The notes under the pieces: generated by a model
Databases searched by the model: none
What the model was told of the DNA's origin: nothing
Seen by the model: the letters and a program-made list of their open reading frames with translations, nothing else
Shown here: positions 1 through 10,307 of the stretch, one piece after another
Layout of the letters: each line of letters opens with the position of its first letter
Numbering within the stretch: the stretch's first letter is position 1
Assembly: GCA_949987705.1 (NCBI GenBank)
Contig: OX465281.1
Span: forward strand, 144,136,876 to 144,200,875
Direction of reading: 5' to 3'
Length of the DNA: 64,000 bases
Source of the DNA: Thereva unica
Taxonomy: Eukaryota > Arthropoda > Insecta > Diptera > Therevidae
Program-made: the position numbers and the translations under genes

Positions 1-735
1 ATCTCAAGAGAGCGGATTACCATTTTCTTCACAACCCCTTCGACATGGGTATCAAATGAAAGAGTATGATAAATAGAACACCATAAGCAATATAGTATAC
101 TCAATATATCGTTTAGTCCATGGCGGCCATCTCAAGAGGGCGGATTAACATTTTCTTCACAACCCCCTCGACATGGATATTACATGAAAGGGCATCATAA
201 GTCGAATGCAATATGCTATGTCTTTAGATCCACGGCGGCCTCCTCAGGGGGGTGGGTTAACATTCTCTTCAGAATTCTTTCGACATGGGTACCAAATGAA
301 AGCGTATGATAAGTAAAAGAGACTATTAGTAATATAGTATACTCAATATATCGTTTGGTCCATGGCGGCCATCTCAAGAGGGCGGTTTAACATTTTCTTC
401 ACAACCCCCTCGACATGGGTATGACAAGTAGAATATCATAAGCAATATAGAATACTCAATATTGCGTTTGGTCCATGGCGGCCATCTCAAGAGGGCGGAT
501 TAACATTATCTTCACAACAACCGCGACGTGGTTACTACAGGAAAGGGTGTGATAAGTAGAATACAATAAGCTAATGGCGTTATTATAAATTTAACTTGGT
601 GGCTAACATAAACTGGTGGATTGCCTAACTTTACAAAAACCTTGAAATGGGAATCAAATGAAAGGACATGCCATGTAGAACAAAATAAGCTATGTGACAT
701 AATTCAAAATTTAATATGCACACCAGTTACATAAT
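1..735. repeat. Satellite array, family S, cut by window edge
   Basis: Degenerate tandem repeats, each carrying the landmark GACATGGGTATCAAATGAAA about once per unit. Landmarks near 48, 175, 288 and 418 give spacings of about 127, 113 and 130 bp. This is the same alternation seen in the arrays at 49-51 kb and 57.6-58.4 kb. Units also share a GGCGGCCATCTCAAGAGGGC box. The last unit (about 590-735) is diverged and resembles the units in the arms at 13.6-18.1 kb. The array probably continues left of the window. The small ORFs inside are not coding. Confidence 0.9.
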
Positions 736-2208
736 GGAAATTAATACCGTAAATTATTTAAAGTGAAATGAAAGATAAAAGTTTCAGATAATGAAATATA
801 ATTTATAGATGTTATTTTAAACGAAAAAACGCGGGGGTCATGCTATAGACAATAGTAGGAGTGTAGAACTCCGCCGTCGCCTGGTCCCAAGTCCAGGGTG
901 TGAAAGGAGGAGGGTTGTCGACCTGCCGAATTGATCGTAAAAACTAGGCAAGAAACCGCATTTTTCAAAGCGGCACCGACAGCAGCGTATCCGTTGCGGG
1001 GACGTCCCGCTCGGACCGCCAGCTAACGGATCAAAGAAGAAAGAAGGAGTGTAGAGTAGCTGGGTTGAGAAGTCATTCGCATCAATCATGTATGCGCCCC
1101 ACGTTTTTTCGTTTAAAATCTTACAAATATTTTCAAAGCTATTACAAAATCACAATCACAAATTTTCAGGACTATCTGTATGGGGTTAGGAATATGTTTG
1201 AGGTTCTAAATCTGTATGGGGCTTGGAGACATTATTTTATTCTTTTTAGCTCGTTATAAAAACGTGCTATATTAAAAAGTTTTTTTTTATCTAATAATTA
1301 TTTTCCGTTCAGTCATGTCTTTATTGTGTAGTTAGATATTGGCCTTTAATTATTAAAAAAATCAATTTTATTTAATATTTGGATTTCACAATTTCAGTTT
1401 CAAAATGAGTGCTCTTTTCATTTTAATATTATTAAGTTTCTTTTTTGACAATAATATCTCCAATTCTTCAGTTTTATGTTTGCAATTCTGAATTTTTGAA
1501 CAAATTTAATTTTTTTTACAAAACACAAAAATTACTAAGTAAAAAAAGTAAATTGAAAAAAATCATAAATTGCAAACATTATAAAAATTGAAGTTAGTAA
1601 TAAAGATAAAAGATAAACATGTGAAAAATTTACATATGTATGTCAGAAATGTAAAAATCCCCAAATATGTAGTCGAAATGGGAAAATGGCAAAAACATAA
1701 AACTTATCATAAACAATTACAAAGACTTTACACATTCAAAGTCAAATCTTACAAACGCGAAAATTCCAAAAATTCAAATATTATGAATAGAGTTGCATTG
1801 TATTTCTAGGAAAATGAAGAAAATGTGGTCTAAAAATAGATTTCGAAGTAATAATGTAGCGACGGAGGTATAAATAAAAACTGAGGGCAAAAGCGGTTTA
1901 AGTTTTCGTAGAGGGCAAAAACGGTTTAGAGAGTTAATCCGCTTTTGCTCTAAGACTTTTGCCGTTCCGTTCTTGCTCTGAATAATAGTTGAACCATTTT
2001 TGCGCTGAAATATTTTTATTCCTCTTTTGCTGCAACATCAAATATAACCCGCTTTTGCTCTGAGGGTGACAATTGAGAAAACCGTCAAGAAACCTGTATT
2101 ATGTGGACGTACAATGTGTAGTTGTTTTCAAACGTCGTGACATCCCGCGCATGTTCCCCACCTAAGCTCTTAAAAATGTTTAAAAGCTCAGACAAAAGCT
2201 TCATTTAA
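736..2208. other. No gene seen; AT-rich with one GC-rich block
   Basis: Mostly AT-rich sequence without coding signal. A GC-rich block at about 836-1080 contains a short palindrome around GCGGGGACGTCCCGC and looks like foreign repeat sequence, perhaps a transposon UTR, but I do not recognise it. The short ORFs here have no domain-like content. Confidence 0.5.
1881..2066. repeat. Cluster of alternating short inverted repeats
   Basis: A motif near GAGGGCAAAAGCGGTTTA occurs twice in forward orientation (about 1883 and 1911). It occurs twice as its complement (about 1941 and 2048, AACCCGCTTTTGCTCTGAG). The outer pair could form a stem of about 18 bp. This may be a small MITE remnant lying directly beside the Harbinger insertion. 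Confidence 0.45.
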
Positions 2209-2240
2209 AGGCTGTGTTACAATGGTGACGCTGTCGCTGT
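2209..2240 (+). repeat. Harbinger-1 left terminal inverted repeat
   Basis: Thirty-two bases identical to the reverse complement of 5092-5123, preceded by target triplet TAA at 2206-2208. Confidence 0.95.
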
Positions 2241-2412
2241 GGTAGTCGCTGCCGCAACAGCTGTCAAAAGTTAAAATGTTTGAAATTCTCTAATCGCAAA
2301 TACAGTTTGTCGCGAAGGTGTCGCTGTTGCCTGTCGCGTCGCGTTAAAGTTCCCAACATTTCAACTTTGGACGCGCGTCAAACTGAAGGAAGCCATTTAA
2401 TTCGGAGCCAAA

Positions 2413-3516
2413 ATGGTAAGTAATATGTACATTTAAAATAATTTAATTTTGAATTTCAACCAAGTAATAATTTTTCGTTGTAATGCAGGAAAATGAAAAT
2501 ATGGAAAATTTATTTATAGAGGAATTCATTGAAGATGTGAAATGCCATCCAATTTTGTATGACCTGGGCCATGGAGGATACAAAAATACAAAAGGCAAAA
2601 TCAAAATTTGGGCGGATATTGCTGCTAAGCATAAAATTTCAGGTATAGTAGGTGAAAAATGTGTAACCAATCGACTTAGCTAGTACAATATACTTCTTTA
2701 AGATTAAGTACTCAATTCATATTTTTTTAGTGGATGAAGCTAAAAAAAGATGGAAACAACTGAGAGATTGCTATGGGCGATCTCTCAGAAAACGAAAAAT
2801 ATCCGGGCAAGCAGCTGAGGCCCCAGAGGAAAGCGAAGGGTGGATATATGCTTCTCAAATGGCATTTTTAAAAGTTTTTTTAAGACCCAGAAAGTAAGTG
2901 TAGCAAAATTGAAATTGTATTTCATTATATGTATCCAATATCTTAAAAGTTAAATGTATATGTTCTTGCTATAAATATTTATCTTTGCAGAACTTTAGGA
3001 AATTACGCGTCCAAAAATGATGAAGAATATGAGGAAGATATTACAGATTCCTCCCCTTTTTCACCTACAAACGATTCTTCAATTAGTGCGGAAGAATCAT
3101 TATTTTCCCCAATGAAGAAACCGAGGCCGACTACATGGACTGGACCTGCTACTATTAACGAAAGTTATGACCGGGACAACACATTCCGTACGTCATCAGC
3201 GAGTGGTGAGGATACATGCTCAAGTTCCTGCACTGGGGAAACGCCTACTGACCCCTTTGGCCAAAAAAACAAAAGGAAACCATTGAATCCTCTTGACGCG
3301 ACGTTCATGAGAACAATGAGTGCTGCCGAAGAGTTTTTAAAGGGTAAAGGAGCTGGACAAAGCCAACCTTCAGACGACGAAGATGATTTGTTTTGTCGAA
3401 GCATCACTTCAAAAATTAAAAATATGCCGCTCCTTACAAAGAACGAGGTGAAAACGACAGTTTTGAAATATTTGTGTGATGTTGAAAATAGATTAGCAAT
3501 TGAAAATAATAAATAA
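2413..3516 (+). CDS. Harbinger MADF-BESS DNA-binding protein (4 exons)
   Basis: PIF/Harbinger elements encode a Myb/SANT-like or MADF protein that helps the transposase reach the nucleus and bind the ends. Here the frame needs splicing: ATG at 2413-2415, exon 2 at 2489-2642, exon 3 at 2731-2893, exon 4 at 2991-3516. Each intron has GT/AG borders (GTAAGT, GTATAG and GTAAGT donors). The exons sum to 846 bases, giving a 281-residue protein without stops. An N-terminal MADF fold is visible: an acidic start, CHPILYDLGH near residue 20, IWADIAAKH, then KKRWKQLRDCYGRSLRKRK. The middle is acidic, Ser/Pro-rich and disordered. The C-terminus resembles a BESS motif (about residues 238-281). The single-codon first exon is the least certain part; translation could instead start at one of the ATGs in exon 2. 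Confidence 0.85.
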
Positions 3517-3606
3517 AAGTTCTGTACTACAAGTAATTCGCTCTTTATTTATTTTTTATGCAAAAAAAATCGTTACAAAGTGTTAAATAATTATTAAAGA
3601 ATACTT

Positions 3607-4926
3607 TTACAATGTTGAACAGTCTGGCTGTGGCTGAAAAGGTACTTTGCCTTCATTTAGGAAATAGTTTGTTAAAACTCTTCGAATTGAAAACGCTTCT
3701 CTTGTTGCATTGTTGCTGCCAACTCTAAGAATTGGAAGTAGAACAGTTTCCGCGTCTTGTCGCCACAAGCCTTCCACAACTTCATGGTTTTCATTTTCCC
3801 TATCGACATAATTATGTGGGCAATATGTGGGCTCGCTTTCAGAATAAAGAGTATCTGTTATTTTTAGAAAATTGTGCAACACTACACATGACAAAACAAT
3901 TTTATCCGCATTTCCAGGGTAAAAATCTAAACAATTTCTGAGAACGCGCCAGCGTGCGACAAGGATCCCAAAAGTATTCTCTATCACCCTACGGGCCCTC
4001 GATAGCCTGTAATTAAATACCTCCTTATCAATGGAAAGTAATTGCCCTGGGTATGGTCGCATCAAATTACACCTTAGGGGAAATGCACTGTCACCCACAA
4101 AGTAATGCTGAAGCTCTTGTTGAGTATTTGGTAGACTTACAGGAGGCGGTAAGCTTAACTTGTTAGCAAGAAGTCTCTTTCCGAAATTAGAGGCACTAAG
4201 CACACCACCATCACTCTGGCTGCCGAAAGCGCCAACATCAACAGCCGTAAATATATAATTAGCATCGCATATTCCCATTAATACAATACTATGATGTCCT
4301 TTGTAATTATAGTATTTACTGCCAGAATTAGGTGGAGCCTGGATTGTCACGTGCTTGCCGTCAATGCATCCCACGCAATTGGGCATTTGCCATTTATTAT
4401 TAAATTCGTTTGCTGTTCGCATCCAATCGGTTTGATTAAATTCTGGCATGTATACAGGCGACAAAACACTCCATAAAACCTCGCAGACTTCCAGTATGAT
4501 TTTTCGAACTGTAGACAAGCCCATTTTAAAGCTCAAGGCAAGGTAGCTTTTAGACACACCTTGTGAGAGATAGCTAGAAATATAAATAAATAAGTTATAT
4601 TTTTATTAAATATATTATTACATTAAAGTAAGCGCCAGCCTGGACTCCGCACTAATGGGTTTTCGAATAGATTTCTTCGATAGCTTCTGCTTGACTAGAC
4701 CAAGAAGCAGATCATATTGGCAACGATTCATTCTTGTTGCTTTTAAGAAGTTTTCCGGATCATAATCACGAATAAATTTAAAAGTTTTTTGATAAAATCC
4801 GGACATATTCCTTCTTGTGTAAAGAGGGCGAACCCACCATCTACGTTTTCTTTTCTTTTTTTTCAAATAACAATAGGAAATCATCAAAAGATGGATTATA
4901 AACACAATATCATTCACATTATTCAT
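3607..4926 (-). CDS. Harbinger DDE transposase (2 exons)
   Basis: DDE_Tnp_4-type transposase. Exon 1 runs 4926-4622 and exon 2 4573-3607, joined across a 48-bp intron (4621-4574) with GT/AG borders. The spliced frame is open for 423 residues, in the usual size range. Catalytic residues are present: Asp in CIDGKHV (about 173), Asp in VGDSAFP (about 263) and Glu in RVIENTFG (about 300). The family signature SDGGVL is also there. ATG at 4926 was chosen because the further upstream codon of this frame is GTG. The gene is convergent with the MADF gene and inside perfect inverted ends, so it probably mobilises this element and could mobilise shorter relatives. Confidence 0.92.
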
Positions 4927-5091
4927 TCTGGCAATTTTTTTTTTCACTTTTTACTTTGTCTTTTATAAAAATTTCGCCGAAATAAAACCTTAGAATTTGT
5001 AAATGACATTTGGAATTGCAACACCATTGTAACAGTGTATGCAGCCATCATTGCGACAAATTTGACAAGAGCGACTACCTTCGCGTCAGTG

Positions 5092-5123
5092 ACAGCGACA
5101 GCGTCACCATTGTAACACAGCCT
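5092..5123 (-). repeat. Harbinger-1 right terminal inverted repeat
   Basis: Exact complement of 2209-2240, followed by target triplet TAA at 5124-5126. Confidence 0.95.
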
Positions 5124-5883
5124 TAACTCCTATCAAATCACTTGCTGCCATGTAATCAGTCGCGACTGCGTATTGCTAAAAAGAGGTGTATTTTTCTGGG
5201 ACTTCCATGATTATTTAAAAAATTTACAAATTATGACTGAAAAACACTCGTTTTTATATTTTTATTTTATTTTAAGGTTTTTATTTTACACATTAATTTG
5301 TAGTAATTTTTACTAAAAAATACGAAATTTGTGTTTTTTCACTTTGATTACTAGATTGTTGCATTTTCTGCCAGTCGCAAGCGCGCTTCTGCTTGGGGAG
5401 GTTGTATTGCTTGCGGCTGCGGAGAACTCTCAATTTATGAATGAAAATGCTCATATCTTTAAAAGAAATTTTTCCAGCAATTCTTTTAATTTCTTTAAAT
5501 TTAGGGATGAGAAATATTTAGCATAATTATAGTAAAATTATGCTTATTACGATGGATAAACTGATTTGGTTGAGCAGGAGTTTTACATGTATTTGAAAGC
5601 TCTGCTCAACACATATAAAGATTAATTAACTTTATTCATTCGGCATGCGCGCATCCCTTCCCAAATTATTTTGTTGAGTTTTTTCTGCGTTTGTTGCCGT
5701 TTTATCTAAACAGCGGGGAAATGATAGAACAATATTTATAAAATTTGGCAATGAGGTGCGCAAATTTTTCGTGTCACGGAGTTTGAAAAAATGTATACCT
5801 CTTTGAGCGCAGCCTTATGTCCGCGCAGTTTGGTCGTACTGCCTTTGCCATTAAAAATGTCGCAAAAAAGCCATTAAACTCTA
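5124..5883. other. No gene seen
   Basis: AT-rich spacer between the Harbinger and the next repeat. The short ORF at 5329-5526 has no domain features. Sequence at about 5810-5865 weakly mirrors 8145-8180 in inverted orientation, so the inverted repeat at 5884 may extend outward in decayed form. Confidence 0.5.
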
Positions 5884-6030
5884 CAGGGTGTTTGGCAGAT
5901 GAACCGACAAAATTTTATGGTGGATTGGGGAGGCCATTTGCATGTTTTTACCGCTATGTCCTAAGGGCCACGGTAGCTGAGATATGACTTTTTTTTTCGT
6001 TTTTTACAAAATTACTCAAAATTTCACCTT
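5884..6030 (+). repeat. Left arm of a 2.2-kb inverted-repeat structure
   Basis: Begins ACAGGGTGTTTGGCAGATGA and is repeated in inverted orientation at about 7986-8141, ending CACCCTGT. Arms are about 150 bp and clearly homologous, with scattered mismatches. The enclosed 2 kb holds Harbinger-2 and part of a HINE-like repeat. This may be one old transposon with long terminal inverted repeats, or two opposed copies of a repeat. No transposase beyond the Harbinger remnant is visible. Confidence 0.7.
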
Positions 6031-6369
6031 CAAATCGTCATAACTTTTTTGTTTGAAGTTCTAACTGGAAATGTATTCTTCAATGTTGTATTCTTCAATA
6101 TTGTATTCTTTGTTGTATTCTTCAATGTATTCTTACTCTAAATAAATCAATACTTGATCCAACGGATGTGAGGAAAAAGAGTTAAGGCAGGAACACACCG
6201 AGCACGGTGGCGGTGACGGTGGCGGTGCGGTGGTAATGCGGTGGCGATCTGACCAACGCACACTACGTTTGCGGTGGTACTGGCGTTCAGTAGTAGTTGG
6301 ATAGTAGTGAAGTAAAAATGTATGAGAGTAATTCACACAAGTTTTCGAGTGGGGTTTTCTACCGTTAGT

Positions 6370-6835
6370 AAAATTGTTAAAGAAGTGAAGCGATATGGAA
6401 GCGGTTGCAACCAATCTACATGCCAGAACCTACAACGGAAATCTGGGAACAAGCAATTTTAGGTTTCAATGAAAAATGGCGCTTTCCAAACTGCCTTGGT
6501 AGTATTGATGGGAAACACGTAACTATTAAATGCCCAAATAAAGTGGTTCTAACTACTTCTGCTACTTAAAAAAGTTTTCGATTGTACTGATGGCTATAGC
6601 TGGTCCTGATTACAAATTTATCTGTGTTGATGTGGGTGCGTATGGGAAAAATAGTGATGGAGGCATTTTTGATTTACTTGAAAAAAAAAATCACAACAGC
6701 AGTACGTACATTTATTAGAAAATGCGGAGCCTGGTGCAAACGTTTTTGATAATTTGCGTCCAAATAGTCGTAGAGCAGTAAATTTTGCATTTAACTTGCG
6801 TGAAAGATTTGTTCAATATTTTAATCAAGAATAAA
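6370..6835 (+). pseudogene. Harbinger-2 transposase remnant
   Basis: Fragments of a DDE_Tnp_4 transposase. A stretch reading IYMPEPTTEIWEQ leads into GSIDGKHVTI with the first catalytic Asp at about 6508. After a frameshift, VDVGAYG and SDGGIF appear at about 6630-6670. A deletion then removes the region with the second Asp and the Glu. The C-terminal tail (about 6720-6831, ending RERFVQYFNQE and a stop) remains. Stops and frameshifts rule out a working enzyme. Similarity to the Harbinger-1 transposase is clear but distant, which supports a separate family. Confidence 0.85.
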
Positions 6836-6933
6836 TAAACGAACGCTTTTATGTACTATACGTATTTTTCTAATTTATATATAATTATTTCCTAATTCCC
6901 CATACTACTAAATTAAACTGTCATATATTAGTG

Positions 6934-7083
6934 CTCACCATTTTCCTGCACAATTATGGCAATTTCCTTCCACTTCTCTTTTTTTTTTCTTATATTTTTA
7001 TATTGTGGATGACTTAAATCATATAAAATACGATGCAGTTTAATATTTTCAATTAAAACTTCAATTTTTTCACATTCCATTTC
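6934..7083 (-). pseudogene. Harbinger-2 MADF first exon remnant
   Basis: An ATG at 7083 opens about 48 residues that look like the start of a MADF domain (LHRILYDLSHPQYKN, then KEKWKEIA). They line up with the exon-2 MADF segment of the intact Harbinger-1 gene. The stretch ends at a GTGAGC sequence that could be its original splice donor. Everything downstream, including the rest of MADF and any BESS motif, is deleted. Confidence 0.75.
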
Positions 7084-7271
7084 TGCGAAAATTCTCACGC
7101 GGTGGTGGTCAAATACAACATGCGGAATCTGACCGCCACCGCGCCAACTGAACGCTGCATTTGTCAAAAGTTTTCGTACCTGACCGCAGTAGGTGTGAAC
7201 GGCGCAATTGTTTTTAATATGTTACAACTGACCGCCATCGCACCGCCACCGCACTCGGTGTGTTCCTGCCT

Positions 7272-7726
7272 TTATGTCGTTTCAAATTCGCAAAAATGTT
7301 AAATGTTATGAAAAGTGTGAAATTCTAAATTCATTTTTAAAAAACATACAAGCTATTTTAAATTTAGCTTTTCTTTAAAAACTTGCGCAGTTTATCCCCT
7401 TTCCAACGGTGTGCTTCATGATACAGAAATTATTAATAATGTGGTCAAAATACGAGGTACTAGTTTGCTAGTAAGGAACACGCGTACTAACAATTAAACT
7501 AGGGAACAAACAGGTTGCGTGCTAAAAGGCAGCAGGTAGCAAGTGTGTCTCTTTTTTATGAAAGTAAATTAAAAGTAAATTTGTAACATTGAGCTTGGAA
7601 GTGCCTAACGTGAATAGGCTTAGTCGAGAATTAACTATCATTGCGTGCACGTTGTTTTTTTCGTTGTGTTATTTTGGTAATTATTGGTTTTGTGAAATTT
7701 GCTTTTAAACTGTGTCTTTTTTAACT
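7272..7726. other. No gene seen
   Basis: AT-rich sequence inside the inverted-repeat structure, without recognisable coding or repeat similarity to other parts of the window. Confidence 0.5.
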
Positions 7727-7985
7727 TCCCAGTATAGGAAGTTATTGTAATCGGTCCGAAAATCGAAATCGAAAATTTCGACGTATTTTCATCTTTCAAG
7801 GTCCTAGGAGCATTTTAAGCAAAAAATTGGGAGGAAGTATGTGTGTGTGGGTGTGCGTACGTATGTGGTCATTTTTTCCGGCATGATATCGTGCGAACCA
7901 AAAAAGATATCGACTTCGTTGAGGTGTCGTTCGAAGCGTATTAACTCAAATATGATCTGAAAAGATTTTTATAAAATTCGAGGGT
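7727..7985 (+). mobile_element. HINE-like repeat, 5' part only
   Basis: Starts TTAACTTCCCAGTATAGGAA, as at 31,931, 33,166 and (inverted) 52,595. It continues through a GT-rich run and the ATATCGACTTCGTTGAGGTG block. It then breaks off exactly where the right arm of the inverted repeat (7986) begins, so its 3' half is lost. Confidence 0.8.
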
Positions 7986-8141
7986 GAAATTTTGAGTAAT
8001 TTTGTAAAAAACGAAGAAAAAATCATATCTCAGCTACCGTGGCCCTTAGGACATACGGCTAGCGGTGAAAACATGCAAATGGCCTCCCCAATCCACCATA
8101 AAATTTTGTTGCTTCATCTGCCAAACACCCTGTATATGGAA
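7986..8141 (-). repeat. Right arm of the 2.2-kb inverted-repeat structure
   Basis: Inverted counterpart of 5884-6030, ending CACCCTGT. See that entry. Confidence 0.7.
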
Positions 8142-8374
8142 AAAAGGCAAAAGCGCGTATGGCATAAGTCCGCGTAGTGCGGATGCACCAGAATATATTT
8201 TAATAGGTTCCGCTAGTTAGCTCGATGCCCAACCCCACTACCAGGAACACTGGATCCGTGAACTATACCCCATCGGATAGGGTGACCCAGCTGGCACTGG
8301 GTATGCTCGTCGTCGGTTGGTTATTCAGGCGGCACCAGCGAGGAGATGACGGTACGATTAATATTAGTTATCTT

Positions 8375-9290
8375 GAGTTAAGAATTTTTTGAATGCTGTT
8401 ATAAATAAAGGAAGCGTTCGTTGGTTCTTTATGTCCTCTGGGATAGTGTTGAAGGTTCTGACAGCTCTCGCTATAGTATCCTTGTAGAGTCTTTTGGTTC
8501 TGGCAGCTTCCTGTAATATTCTATGCCTATTCCTGGTTTGGTAATTATGATTATCCCCATTACTCCAACATTATACCTTTGATTTTGTTAGTTTATTCCT
8601 GATTTTATAAATACATAAGTTTGACTTCCTCGAGAGTATTATCTTTTCTAGGGTCAATTGATTCGCGAGATTATACACCTCTATTGTTGGAGTGAGTGCA
8701 GGAAACTTCCAGATGGCTATGATGGTTTTAGACATATGTAAGTGTTTTAATTCTGGCTTGGGATGTCGTACCAAATTGGGACCATATATTAATGGCGTAT
8801 CTTATATTTGATAGTATGTGAGTGTTATATAAAGTGTTCCTAATGCTGGCAGGCAAGTTTGGGGCACGTCTAAGAACTCCTATTAACCGTGAAATTTTCT
8901 GAACCAACTGATTTAAATGCAACGAAAAATTCAAAGGAGGTGGGTCAAAATTGCCCCAGGCCCGGCGCAGAAGAAAAGAATCTCAGATTATCGGCTATAA
9001 TGAGTATTGAATTTCTGTATAGTTGTTATATCCCGTAACTAACCATAGCATTATTAACACCTTAGCCACAGTTACGGGATATAACAACTATACAGAAATT
9101 CAATGCTCATTATAGCCGATAATCTGAGATACTTTTCTTTTGCGCCGGGCCTGGGGTAATTTTGTATGGGCTGTGACCCACCTCCTTTTCATCAATGACA
9201 ATTCCAAGGTATTTAACTGCTTTTACAGGTTAGTCCGGGCGCTGGAGCATTTCCCGTGGTTTTGGCGTGATGTAACGGACTTTTTTGGTG
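8375..9290 (-). pseudogene. LINE reverse transcriptase C-terminal remnant
   Basis: Read on minus, about 9290-9190 gives VKAVKYLGIVIDE, the post-catalytic motif of Jockey-type LINE reverse transcriptases. After a 250-bp foldback insert, LNFSLHLNQLVQKISR follows at about 8930. The C-terminal domain continues to about 8570 and then HNYQTRNRHRILQ down to about 8375. Stops and a frameshift near 8750 show it is dead. It may be the missing end of the minus-strand LINE whose RT core is at 12.5-13.6 kb, since the order and strand fit, but 3 kb of other sequence lies between them. Confidence 0.8.
8935..9188. mobile_element. Foldback MITE with about 105-bp inverted arms
   Basis: A near-perfect palindrome. 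The left arm starts AGGAGGTGGGTCAAAATTGC and the right arm ends with its complement. Arms cover about 8935-9042 and 9070-9188 with a loop of about 27 bases. It interrupts the LINE frame precisely: reading across its removal restores a continuous IDE-LNFS segment. No coding capacity. Confidence 0.88.
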
Positions 9291-10307
9291 GAATCGGTCA
9301 GAAATGATATCCTCAACAATATTTAGGGGGTGCGCAAGCATGAAACTCCCTGGAAAACTTTTGGTAACCCAAAAACTGAAAAGTTCACTAAAAATTCCCT
9401 GTTTTTTGGCCTTTCTTGTTAAATATCTCTTAACGAAGGCTTCTAGGCGAAAAATTTGTTGACCAAGTTTTGTTCGTTATTAGATTTGCTAAAACTTACC
9501 CTAAGGTGGATTTTTGAAATTTGAATTTTTGCATTGCAAAATAGCCGAAAACCGCGAAAAAAAGTACCTCACTTTAAAGTTAGCACAAGGAAAGGAGAGA
9601 CCATTATCTTCCAATTTAATTTTGGAACTAGATAGTTAAAGGCATGATTAACTTATATCCAAAACCCGATCACGGTCGATCAAATAGTTTTTGCATAATG
9701 AATTTTGCAATTAAGTGAATTTAAAAAGTTAAATTTGTTACTGCGCCAAAAGAAAAACTCCCATGTTGGTCCTGATTTTTTTACGTATGCTCTAAGACTC
9801 TCTTTACAATATCCAATCATTAAAATTCTGGTTTTTAAATTTTTTTTATGGTTTTTATTTTTTTTAAGATCTTTGGCCAAAAACTGCAACTAACACAAAA
9901 ATTGCTAACTCGGCGACGCCAGAAATGCTAGGCGCGTTTCAAATTCGCTCGAAAAAGGACTCAGTTTCTATTGAGCACAACTTTCAATAAAATATTGTTA
10001 AACATAATTCCTTAAACAAATTAGAAAAATTACCGAATTTTGTTTGAATTTTTTTGTTGTTACTAGCTCGGACGCGGTGCGGCTCGCTGCACGGAACGTT
10101 AAAACATTTAAAATTAATCCAAACCTTCAAAATTAAACTCTTCATAACTAGTGAACAAGACAAATCTAATATAGTCTTGGCCTTAGTCTTGAGAGCACGG
10201 CTAAGCCCTGGTCTTGGTCTTGCGAGCATGGCTAAGTGTTGTCTTATTCTTGGTTTTGCTTAATGTACAAGCCGAATACAAGACTTCAAGACCAATACAG
10301 AGGTAGG
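9291..10307. other. No gene seen; short local repeats
   Basis: AT-rich. Around 10,178-10,250 short imperfect repeats of a CTTGGTCTTG / GCATGGCTAAG type occur. The segment GAACGTTAAAACATTTAAAA at about 10,097 recurs at 10,993. The ORFs are short and featureless. Confidence 0.5.

Larger units (their letters stand above)
2209..5123. mobile_element. Complete PIF/Harbinger transposon (Harbinger-1)
   Basis: A 2,915-bp element. Its ends AGGCTGTGTTACAATGGTGA and the exact complement match over 32 bp (2209-2240 and 5092-5123). After that the right arm has about 12 extra bases before similarity resumes. The flanking triplet TAA is duplicated (2206-2208 and 5124-5126), as expected for PIF/Harbinger (TWA target). 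Two convergent genes fill it: a MADF-BESS DNA-binding partner on plus and a DDE transposase on minus, with 3' ends about 90 bp apart. Both can be spliced into uninterrupted frames, so the element may be autonomous. That is inference; activity is not shown. Confidence 0.95.
6185..7271. mobile_element. Harbinger-2, internally deleted derivative
   Basis: A 1,087-bp element with ends starting AGGCAGGAACACACCGAG and a matching complement at the right. The target triplet TTA is duplicated at 6182-6184 and 7272-7274. Its ends differ from Harbinger-1, so it is a second family. It keeps a broken transposase on plus and the first part of a MADF gene on minus. The gene order is therefore reversed relative to Harbinger-1, or the element sits in the opposite orientation. 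Large deletions make it non-autonomous. Confidence 0.92.

Noticed and set aside
1588..1809. Lys-rich 73-residue ORF
   Set aside because: AT-rich composition alone gives such frames; no neighbouring splice or domain evidence for a host gene.
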